From NCBI GenBank assembly GCA_003645915.1, contig QNDG01000161.1, forward strand, positions 1 through 5,237: a stretch of 5,237 bases of DNA, given 5' to 3'. The notes below the pieces were generated by a model, which was not told the DNA's origin, searched no databases, and worked only from the letters and a program-made list of their open reading frames with translations. Shown in pieces: positions 1 through 5,237 of the stretch. Each line of letters opens with the position of its first letter. Position 1 is the stretch's first letter. Both the position numbers and the translations under genes were made by a program. Source of the DNA: Candidatus Zhuqueibacterota bacterium (GTDB lineage: Bacteria > Zhuqueibacterota > QNDG01).

Positions 1-2
1 CT

Positions 3-1676
3 GTTGTAAAAGAGGGGATGAGCGCTCAGGATGCATTAAAGGCAAGAGAGGCTGTAATTGCGGAAATTGAGAAAGAGAGTAAAGACAAGACAGGTCTGCG
101 GTCAAATGTTGTTTCTCTTTACCACGGCGGCGAGTACTGGCTGTACAGGTACAAGAAATATACTGATGTGCGCCTTGTTTTCGCCCCGGAACGTCAGGCA
201 GCTTATTTTGGCGGAGATTTTGATAATTTTACATATCCGAGATATGACCTTGATGTAGCATTTTTCAGAGTTTATGAAAACGACAAACCCGTAAAATCCG
301 ATAACTACTTTAAATGGAATCCTAAAGGTGCGTCAGACGGAGAATTGGTTTTTGTGTCAGGTAATCCGGGTTCAACTGACAGGCTTTTTACCTATGCCCA
401 GCTTGAGTACCAAAGGGATTTCAGAGACCCCATGGTTCTGGATCTTATTAAATCGTGGATTGCAATGCTGAGAGATTATTCAAAAAAAGGCCCTGAGCAG
501 GAACGTCGTGCACTTATAAGAATTTTCGGGCTTGAAAATGCCAAAAAAGCTATGACAGGCGAATATGAAGGCCTTCTTGATTCGACATTAATGAATAATT
601 ATAAAAAACAGGAAGACGCTTTAAGAGCAAAGATTGCAGCAGATCCTGAGCTCCAGAAGAAATACGGTGATGCATGGACTACAATTGAAAAGCTGATGTC
701 AACTGATAAGGACAGAATTGTAAAACAGTTTTATCAGACACTGTTTGGTTCAAGGCTTTCAGGCATTGCAACAAACATTGTCAGGTATGTAGCAGAAGTT
801 AAAAAGCCGGATTCAGAGCGTTTGAACGGTTATCATGATGCTCAGCTTGATAACCTGAAATTCGGGCTTTTTTCACCGGCCCCTATATACAAAGATCTGG
901 AAGAGGCTAATTTTGCATGGAGCCTTAAGCTGTCTTTAAAAGGTCTTGGCAGAGATGATCCGTTTATTAAAGCTGTTCTGGGGAATAAAACTCCTGAGGA
1001 AGCAGCAAAGTATCTTGTGGCCAATACAAAACTGTACGATGTCAATTTCCGTAAAAAGCTTATTGAAGGCGGAGAGAAAGCAGTTAAAAAATGTAAAGAT
1101 CCTCTGATTGTCCTTGCCCGAAAAATTGATCCTATTTTGAGAGATAATATAAAATGGAATAAGGAACATATGGAGAGTATCTTTAATGTTGCAACCGAGA
1201 AGATTGCAAAGGCAAGATTTGAAATCTACGGTAAAGATATTTATCCTGATGCTACATTTACACTACGTTTGTCATACGGTTCTGTGAAGGACTATCCGAT
1301 GAATGGTACAAAGGCTCCTTACAAAACTACTCTTTACGGACTTGATGACAGAGCTATAAGCTTTGACAATAAGGGACCGTTTATGCTGCCACAGCGGTTC
1401 TGGGATAATAAAGATAAACTGGATCTTTCAACACCTGTTAACTTTGTAAGTACCTGTGATATTATCGGCGGCAATTCCGGATCACCGGTAATAAACAAAA
1501 ATGCAGAAGTCGTAGGACTGATTTTTGACGGTAATATTGAAAGTCTTCCCGGAAGATTTATGTACGATGAAACAAAGAACCGTGCAGTTGCAGTACATAC
1601 AGCATATATTTCCGAGGCTCTTCGTAAATTATACGGTGCTGATAAACTTGCAGACGAATTGGAAGGTGGAAAATAA
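3..1676 (+). CDS. S46 family dipeptidyl-peptidase (DPP7/DPP11 type), 5'-truncated
   Basis: This is the C-terminal part of a serine exopeptidase that removes dipeptides from peptide N-termini, usually in the periplasm or at the cell surface. The frame stays open to the left edge (codons V-V-K-E-G precede the ATG at 18), so that ATG is internal. Counting from it, the catalytic Asp is D79 in the segment YPRYDLDVAFFRVY, and the nucleophile is S487 in GGNSGSPV (codon 1476-1478). The spacing of about 408 residues fits the S46 family. The catalytic His and the signal peptide would be in the missing part, roughly 150 residues for a family length near 700. The segment GGDFDNF corresponds to the substrate amino-group site, with Phe where characterised members have Trp. 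Eighteen residues after the Ser lies G505 in FDGN. From known structures, Gly here goes with hydrophobic P1 preference (DPP7) and Arg with Asp/Glu preference (DPP11), so DPP7-like specificity is inferred. The family call is very secure and the specificity is tentative. Confidence 0.95.
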   Translation, partial: VVKEGMSAQDALKAREAVIAEIEKESKDKTGLRSNVVSLYHGGEYWLYRYKKYTDVRLVFAPERQAAYFGGDFDNFTYPRYDLDVAFFRVYENDKPVKSDNYFKWNPKGASDGELVFVSGNPGSTDRLFTYAQLEYQRDFRDPMVLDLIKSWIAMLRDYSKKGPEQERRALIRIFGLENAKKAMTGEYEGLLDSTLMNNYKKQEDALRAKIAADPELQKKYGDAWTTIEKLMSTDKDRIVKQFYQTLFGSRLSGIATNIVRYVAEVKKPDSERLNGYHDAQLDNLKFGLFSPAPIYKDLEEANFAWSLKLSLKGLGRDDPFIKAVLGNKTPEEAAKYLVANTKLYDVNFRKKLIEGGEKAVKKCKDPLIVLARKIDPILRDNIKWNKEHMESIFNVATEKIAKARFEIYGKDIYPDATFTLRLSYGSVKDYPMNGTKAPYKTTLYGLDDRAISFDNKGPFMLPQRFWDNKDKLDLSTPVNFVSTCDIIGGNSGSPVINKNAEVVGLIFDGNIESLPGRFMYDETKNRAVAVHTAYISEALRKLYGADKLADELEGGK

Positions 1677-1707
1677 AGCTAATCAATTGAAATATTAAGA
1701 AGTTTTT

Positions 1708-1786
1708 ATTACTGCGGGAATATTCATTTTTTAAATGTAATATATGTAAGAAAATGATTAAAAATGAATCTCCCGCAGTAATTTTT
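1708..1786 (+). terminator. Long stem-loop after the peptidase gene, probable intrinsic terminator
   Basis: A 12-bp perfect outer stem (1708-1719, ATTACTGCGGGA, with 1771-1782) is followed by a small internal loop (1720-1722 against 1769-1770). A second 9-bp stem (1723-1731, TTCATTTTT, with 1760-1768) encloses a 28-nt loop. A short T run (1782-1786) follows on the + strand only, so termination would act on the peptidase transcript, whose stop codon is 31 bp upstream. The loop is long and the T run short for a textbook terminator, so a palindromic repeat element is an alternative. Confidence 0.6.
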
Positions 1787-1799
1787 CGTATAGTATAAA

Positions 1800-1865
1800 A
1801 ATAAAATATTCATTTCACCGGACATGTTGTTTAGCCCTAAACAATGTTCAGACAGAATATTTATT
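1800..1865. promoter_or_regulatory. Nested dyad upstream of the EIIA-antiporter cluster, possible operator
   Basis: The core is a perfect 8-bp inverted repeat around two bases, TTGTTTAG (1827-1834), CC, CTAAACAA (1837-1844). It is flanked by partly complementary ACA/TGT. An outer pair, AATAAAATATTC (1800-1811) and GAATATTTATT (1855-1865), matches over 11 positions with one bulge. The two-base centre is too tight for a good RNA hairpin and no T run follows, so a DNA site for a dimeric regulator is more likely than a terminator. It lies about 70 bp upstream of the candidate -35 box. No regulator can be named. Confidence 0.35.
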
Positions 1866-1915
1866 AAATTATTGTCCTTTATGAGTGTTAAAATTTAATT
1901 TTCTTAAGATTTTTG

Positions 1916-1943
1916 TTGCAATTGTAAAAAAAAGTTATATCAT
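1916..1943 (+). promoter_or_regulatory. Candidate sigma-70-like promoter for the EIIA-antiporter cluster
   Basis: A -35-like TTGCAA (1916-1921) and a -10-like TATCAT (1938-1943) are separated by 16 bp. Each matches the consensus at most positions. Transcription would start near 1950 and give a leader of about 30 nt that contains the strong GGGAGG ribosome-binding site (1968-1973). The AT-rich background makes chance matches common, and the lineage's own consensus is unknown. Confidence 0.4.
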
Positions 1944-1982
1944 TCAGCATGACACATAATTTAGCTTGGGAGGTTCGATTAA

Positions 1983-2432
1983 ATGATCTATTTAAAAGAT
2001 TATATAGATCCTTCGCTTATCTTTTTTCTTGATAAAGATAATAAGAATGACGTAATGGAGGAAATGGCCGGTAAATTGGCGCAATCCCCAAAAATCCTTG
2101 ATAATAAAGAATTTCAAAAAGCACTTTTTGAGCGGGAAAAACTAATGAGTACCGGAATTGGACTTGGTATCGCGATTCCCCATGTAAAGCATAAATCGGT
2201 AGCTGATATTGTTATAGGTATCGGTATATCAAAAAAGGGAATAGAGTGGGAATCAATTGACAACAAGCCAGTACGACTTGTTTTTATGATAGCAGGAGCG
2301 GAAAATCAGCACAAAGTTTATCTGCAGATTCTTTCGAAAATAATTCTGGCATTGAAGAAAAAAGACCGTCGTGAAAAGCTGCTTAATGCAAAGACACCTG
2401 GTGACGTAATAGTTAATTTTAAGAGCTTATAA
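1983..2432 (+). CDS. PTS EIIA protein, nitrogen/fructose type, stand-alone regulatory subunit
   Basis: This 149-residue cytoplasmic protein is a single EIIA domain (PTS_EIIA_2). Such domains take a phosphoryl group from HPr or NPr on a histidine. The active site is H67 in the segment STGIGLGIAIPH (codon 2181-2183). A second conserved His is H110 in ENQHKVYLQIL, and the GIEWESID stretch (87-94) is also typical. Length is normal for an EIIA-Ntr-like protein. The start is secure: GGGAGG lies 9 nt upstream and the N-terminus aligns with the family. No EIIB or EIIC gene is in the window, and the gene ends 2 bp before an antiporter gene. A regulatory rather than sugar-transport role is therefore inferred, comparable to EIIA-Ntr, which in E. 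coli acts on potassium uptake (TrkA) and on KdpD. It is probably co-transcribed and translationally coupled with the antiporter. I give no symbol because ptsN orthology cannot be shown here. Confidence 0.92.
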   Translation: MIYLKDYIDPSLIFFLDKDNKNDVMEEMAGKLAQSPKILDNKEFQKALFEREKLMSTGIGLGIAIPHVKHKSVADIVIGIGISKKGIEWESIDNKPVRLVFMIAGAENQHKVYLQILSKIILALKKKDRREKLLNAKTPGDVIVNFKSL

Positions 2433-2434
2433 AA

Positions 2435-3640
2435 ATGGAACTTAACACTCTTTTATACCTTGCCATAGCATCGCTTGTGGCATTTTTTTCAAAGCGGTTA
2501 ACAAATAAAATCGGACTTCCGATAGTAACCGGGTATGTGCTTTCCGGTGTAATTCTTGGTATTTCTGTTCTGAAAATTTTTCATGCTGATATTCTTGACA
2601 GGCTTGATATTGTAAATGATTTTGCTCTCGGAGTTATAGGGTTTACAATAGGCTCGGAATTGAGAAAAGCGGTTTTTAAACAGCTTGGCAAATCAATAAT
2701 TTTGATTGCTCTTTTTGAGTCTGTTTTTGCATTTATTGTTGTAAGTGTTGCAATCTATATTATGGATCCGGGCAAAATATATCAGGCTCTCATACTTGGT
2801 GCTGTAGCATCTGCAACTGCTCCTGCAGCAACTGTATATGTAATACAGCAGTACAAGGCAAAAGGGCCGTTAAGTTCTACAATTCTGGCAGTTGTGGGAA
2901 TTGACGATGCTTTTGCATTGATTATTTTTGTATTTGCTTCTATTGTTGCCAAGAATATTATGCTGGCTACTCACATGTCTATTGTTAGTGTTATTGCAGT
3001 ACCGGTTAAAGAGATATTATTTTCTGTAATACTTGGGCTTGTTTTAAGTATTATCTATGTAATGATTTTTCGTAAGGTCAGATTCCCAGATGATCTACTC
3101 CTGGGAATTGCAGGATTTCTTTTGTGCGCTCTGGGCCTTGCCCATCAATTTCACCTGTCTGCGCTACTTGCGGCAATGACCTTTGGTGTGGGAGTAACAA
3201 ATACAGACGCAATGCTTACAAACAGGAGCTCCAAAGTAACAGAGACTTTGTCACCGCTGTTTTTTGCATACTTTTTTATTTTCGCAGGAGCTCATTTAAA
3301 TATCGGTCTTTTCCCTAAGATAGGATTTATGGGCCTTATTTATTTTCTTGCAAGAGCAGCAGGAAAAATCAGTGGTGCTAGTTTAGGCGCTGTATTGGGC
3401 AGAGCACAGAAAACAGTCCGCAGATATATCGGATTCTCGTTGATTCCGCAGGTTGGTGTTGCAGTTGCTTTGGCTATTGTTGTTAAAAAGGAGTTTGGCA
3501 GCGGAGAATTCGGAGATGCAGGTCTTAATCTTTCGGTTCTTGTAATAAATATTTTGCTGTTTACTACAATTATCACAGAAGTGCTTGGGCCTATTTTGAC
3601 AAAATGGGCATTAACAAAATCAGGCGAGAGACAAGTTTAA
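2435..3640 (+). CDS. CPA2-type cation:proton antiporter, membrane domain only
   Basis: This inner-membrane protein of 401 residues has about 13 hydrophobic segments spanning residues 5-388, and it belongs to the Na+/H+ exchanger (Kef/NapA-like) family. It exchanges Na+ or K+ for protons; the ion cannot be read from sequence. Landmarks are the GLPIVTGYVLSGVILG helix (27-42), the unwound-helix motif SATAPAATV (126-134), the ion-binding pair D157-D158 in GIDDA (codons 2903-2908), the basic residues R307 and K311 in RAAGKISG, and LIPQVGVAVALA (336-347). Two adjacent Asp residues are typical of electrogenic members such as NhaA and NapA, whereas KefB/KefC have Gln-Asp. The chain ends just after the last helix, so the C-terminal RCK/TrkA-N domain of Kef proteins is absent. 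The start lies 2 bp after the EIIA stop with only a weak AAGAG (2421-2425), which suggests translational coupling. Control by the two flanking small proteins is inferred. Confidence 0.93.
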   Translation: MELNTLLYLAIASLVAFFSKRLTNKIGLPIVTGYVLSGVILGISVLKIFHADILDRLDIVNDFALGVIGFTIGSELRKAVFKQLGKSIILIALFESVFAFIVVSVAIYIMDPGKIYQALILGAVASATAPAATVYVIQQYKAKGPLSSTILAVVGIDDAFALIIFVFASIVAKNIMLATHMSIVSVIAVPVKEILFSVILGLVLSIIYVMIFRKVRFPDDLLLGIAGFLLCALGLAHQFHLSALLAAMTFGVGVTNTDAMLTNRSSKVTETLSPLFFAYFFIFAGAHLNIGLFPKIGFMGLIYFLARAAGKISGASLGAVLGRAQKTVRRYIGFSLIPQVGVAVALAIVVKKEFGSGEFGDAGLNLSVLVINILLFTTIITEVLGPILTKWALTKSGERQV

Positions 3641-3668
3641 TTTTAAAGATCTTTACGGAGGATCTTCA

Positions 3669-4013
3669 ATGTTTCTTATTATAATACACCTTTTTAAGAC
3701 AGAATACAAAGATGATATACTTATGGCGTTAACTTCCTGCGGTATTGAAGACGGATGCACATTTGAGGGGATGAATCTGCAGAAAATTCTTGAGCATGAT
3801 TATCCGCTGTTCAGAGGGCTTGTTCCTTCAGAGAGTGATAAGCAGAGATTTTCAATATTGATTACTGCAACAGTTGATTCTATGGAAACAGTTGAATCGT
3901 TTACAAATCTTCTTAATGAAGCTGATATTGACATAATTAATGAAAATGTCCTTCAACTTATTGCAATTCCTGTGGCTAAGGTAATTGGTAAGGGTGTTGA
4001 TTGGGAAAAATAG
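3669..4013 (+). CDS. Small PII-like protein (predicted) linked to the antiporter
   Basis: This is a 114-residue soluble protein with no signal peptide. I do not recognise a named family, but the predicted order is strand (2-9, FLIIIHLF), helix (13-24), strand (30-40), a long loop (41-58), strand (60-69, RFSILITATV), helix (72-85), strand (87-105). That is the beta-alpha-beta-beta-alpha-beta layout of PII-like proteins, and the loop occupies the place of the regulatory T-loop. The length also fits PII (about 112). PII-like proteins form trimers that bind nucleotides or other small molecules and often regulate a neighbouring transporter, for example AmtB with GlnK. GGAGG (3657-3661) lies 7 nt before the ATG, so the start is secure. 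The gene follows the antiporter by 28 bp and probably belongs to the same transcript. Inferred role: ligand-dependent control of the antiporter. The fold is moderately supported and the ligand unknown. Confidence 0.8.
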   Translation: MFLIIIHLFKTEYKDDILMALTSCGIEDGCTFEGMNLQKILEHDYPLFRGLVPSESDKQRFSILITATVDSMETVESFTNLLNEADIDIINENVLQLIAIPVAKVIGKGVDWEK

Positions 4014-4173
4014 CTTTCTCGCTTTAGTCAGATAAGATATTTTGTTTGGCTTACAGAAAATTGTAAGGCGGAAATATTATTTTAAGGGGCCGGATAAACT
4101 ATTTACAGCTATATGTCTTCTTTAACAATTCCAAATCTTATAGTCTATCAGTTATTAAAAATAGATCAGCTAA
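4014..4173. other. Intergenic gap between the PII-like gene and the permease gene
   Basis: There is no convincing gene, terminator or promoter here. A small hairpin, CTTACA (4050-4055) with TGTAAG (4062-4067), has no T run after it. A weak promoter-like pair, TTAACA (4122-4127) and TATCAG (4146-4151) with an 18-bp spacer, could serve the permease gene. Because no clear terminator is visible, read-through from the upstream cluster is possible. Confidence 0.4.
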
Positions 4174-5031
4174 ATGACTGAAAAATTAAAAAGTCTTTTT
4201 TCTCTGCATTTTTCAATTATACTATTCGGTTTTGCCGGTCTTTTCGGAAGAATGCAGGTTCCTTCTATTGTAGTTGTTTTAGGCAGGGTCTTTTTTGCAT
4301 CTTTGTTTCTTATGATCCTTTCTGCCAGTTACAAAAGGAAAGAAAAAATATCTTTTAAGAACTTAACTGTTCTTTTTGGCGCAGGTATTCTGCTGGCTCT
4401 GCATTGGCTGACATTTTTTCATTCCATTGCTCTTTCTTCGGTTTCAGTAGGGCTTATCTCATTTTCAACGTTTCCGGTTTTTGTAGTTTTTATGGAGCCG
4501 CTTTTTTTCAAAACCAAAATAAAAACTGCTCATATTGCAGCGGCATTTGTTGTTTTTTCCGCAATATTTCTAATAATTCCTGATTATGATTTTTCTGATA
4601 ATATTACTCAAGGTGTTGTCTGGGGAGTATTTTCAGGGTTTTTATTCAGCCTGATAACCTTGATAAACAGAAAATTTGTAAGGGACATCCATCCGGTTAA
4701 AATTGCATTTATTCAGGACAGCGCTGCTTTTTTTACGCTGATTCCCTTTGGATATTCTTTTTTGCCTTCACTGAGTATTACCAATGTTATGATGTTGATT
4801 TTACTTGGTGTTTTCTGCACAGGTATTGCACACACATTTTATATATTCGGCTTAAAACACTCAACAGCAAGGAAAGCAAGCATATTAACGAGTATGGAAC
4901 CTGTATACGGAGCGTTGGCTGCATTTGTTATTTTTCATGAGACTCCCGGTTTAAAAGTTATTGCAGGCGGAATAATTATAGTAGCGGTTTCAATATTTAT
5001 TTCCTTTTCCGAAAACAGAAATAGTCAATAA
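4174..5031 (+). CDS. EamA-family (drug/metabolite transporter superfamily) permease
   Basis: This 285-residue inner-membrane protein has about ten hydrophobic helices in two tandem EamA repeats (roughly 8-137 and 147-279), the usual size and layout of the DMT superfamily. Each repeat has the characteristic Glu-Pro in its fourth helix: MEPLFF (107-112) and SMEPVYGALAAFVIFHE (240-256). The second continues into the typical final helix (AGGIIIVAVSIF). Members export or import amino acids, metabolites or drugs, and the substrate cannot be told from sequence. The ATG at 4174 puts the first helix at about residues 10-27, as expected, but no good Shine-Dalgarno sequence precedes it. Translation may therefore be weak or depend on another signal. 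It lies 160 bp after the antiporter cluster, so a functional link is not indicated. Confidence 0.9.
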   Translation: MTEKLKSLFSLHFSIILFGFAGLFGRMQVPSIVVVLGRVFFASLFLMILSASYKRKEKISFKNLTVLFGAGILLALHWLTFFHSIALSSVSVGLISFSTFPVFVVFMEPLFFKTKIKTAHIAAAFVVFSAIFLIIPDYDFSDNITQGVVWGVFSGFLFSLITLINRKFVRDIHPVKIAFIQDSAAFFTLIPFGYSFLPSLSITNVMMLILLGVFCTGIAHTFYIFGLKHSTARKASILTSMEPVYGALAAFVIFHETPGLKVIAGGIIIVAVSIFISFSENRNSQ

Positions 5032-5033
5032 AA

Positions 5034-5085
5034 CCAAAATAATTTCTTTTGTTTAAATGTCCTTTTATTCACTAAAGAATTTTGG
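5034..5085 (+). terminator. AT-rich inverted repeat just after the permease stop, weak terminator candidate
   Basis: CCAAAAT (5034-5040) pairs with ATTTTGG (5079-5085), and TCTTT (5045-5049) pairs with AAAGA (5074-5078). The left arm has a 4-nt bulge (AATT, 5041-5044), and the loop is 24 nt. It begins 2 bp after the stop codon. The stem has little GC and no T run directly follows, so it may be a 3'-end stabilising stem or chance complementarity in AT-rich DNA. Confidence 0.3.
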
Positions 5086-5109
5086 AAATTAAAATAAATT
5101 TTATATTTT
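5081..5109 (+). promoter_or_regulatory. Weak promoter candidate for the last, truncated gene
   Basis: TTTGGAA (5081-5087) and TATATTTT (5102-5109) can be read as a sigma-70-like pair, or as a Bacteroidota-style TTTG and TAnnTTTG pair with one mismatch and a short 17-bp spacing. Transcription would start about 80 nt upstream of the ATG at 5199. AT-richness makes this easy to find by chance. Confidence 0.2.
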
Positions 5110-5198
5110 AATGTCTGACCCGTTTAGTCTGTCATAGAAAAGTTATTCGGGTAGTGCAGCAATTTAGTTCAATGTGCATTGATCGGTCCGGAGAAAAA

Positions 5199-5237
5199 AT
5201 GAAACGGGTGTATCTATTATACTTTATTTTATTTTTA
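5199..5237 (+). CDS. Start of a gene with signal-peptide-like N-terminus, 3'-truncated
   Basis: Thirteen codons run to the right edge without a stop: M-K-R-V-Y-L-L-Y-F-I-L-F-L. A CGGAG ribosome-binding site (5189-5193) sits 5 nt before the ATG, which supports a real start. Two basic residues followed by a run of bulky hydrophobic residues are what a Sec signal peptide or first membrane helix looks like, so the product is probably exported or membrane-anchored. Nothing more can be said about its family. It starts 167 bp after the permease stop and probably has its own promoter. Confidence 0.65.
   Translation, partial: MKRVYLLYFILFL

Noticed and set aside
58..258. 66-codon + strand ORF in another frame within the peptidase gene
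   Set aside because: It overlaps the catalytic-Asp region of the S46 frame, and its composition is that of an out-of-frame shadow.
842..1169. Minus-strand ORFs of 67 and 77 codons inside the peptidase gene
   Set aside because: They lie wholly antisense to a strongly conserved S46 coding region, have no recognisable domain, and are shadows of it.
1824..1898. 24-codon ORF in the gap upstream of the EIIA gene
   Set aside because: There is no ribosome-binding site, and it starts inside the dyad; it is better explained as chance.
3124..3576. Two short ORFs (3124-3318 + and 3340-3576 -) in the antiporter gene
   Set aside because: Both are off-frame readings of conserved membrane-helix coding sequence, without family similarity.
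3645..3654. AAAGATCTTT palindrome between the antiporter and PII-like genes
   Set aside because: Only 10 bp with no loop; too short to be a terminator and common by chance in AT-rich DNA.
5170..5181. CAATG-TG-CATTG small dyad upstream of the last gene
   Set aside because: Five-base arms are expected by chance, and there is no second copy to support a regulatory site.
1..5237. CRISPR array, tRNA or rRNA genes, insertion sequence or phage genes
   Set aside because: No regularly spaced repeats, no tRNA-like cloverleaf in the gaps, no rRNA-like stretch and no transposase or integrase coding sequence were seen.

Overview
The window is AT-rich bacterial DNA, and every recognisable gene lies on the + strand. 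It holds the 3' part of an S46 dipeptidyl-peptidase gene (left edge to 1676), a 306-bp regulatory gap, and a tight three-gene cluster (1983-4013). After these come a drug/metabolite-type permease of the EamA family (4174-5031) and the first 13 codons of a further gene that begins like a signal peptide or membrane anchor (5199 to the right edge).

The organism cannot be named from this sequence. S46 peptidases are common in Bacteroidota and relatives and in some Proteobacteria and Acidobacteria. Low GC together with an S46 gene suggests something in or near the Bacteroidota/Ignavibacteriota/Calditrichota (FCB) assemblage. Three starts have clear Shine-Dalgarno sequences (GGGAGG, GGAGG, CGGAG). 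This argues mildly against classical Bacteroidia and Flavobacteriia, which use such sites rarely. This placement is inference with low confidence.

The most interesting unit is the 1983-4013 cluster. It encodes a stand-alone phosphorylatable EIIA of the nitrogen/fructose PTS type, a 13-helix CPA2-type cation:proton antiporter with the Asp-Asp ion-binding motif but no C-terminal RCK/TrkA domain, and a 114-residue protein whose predicted strand/helix order and loop placement resemble PII signalling proteins. The first two genes are 2 bp apart and the third follows after 28 bp behind its own strong ribosome-binding site. No sugar permease (EIIB/EIIC) or general PTS gene is present in the window. 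The simplest reading is that the antiporter has lost the usual cytoplasmic nucleotide-sensing domain and is controlled in trans by two small regulators, one reading PTS phosphorylation and one possibly reading a nucleotide or metabolite. That functional link is inference.

The gap before the cluster (1677-1982) holds a long stem-loop that probably terminates the peptidase transcript, then a nested dyad that could be an operator, then a plausible sigma-70-like promoter and a strong ribosome-binding site. The 160-bp gap before the permease gene has only weak signals. The 167-bp gap after it has an AT-rich inverted repeat just past the stop codon and a weak promoter candidate for the truncated last gene.
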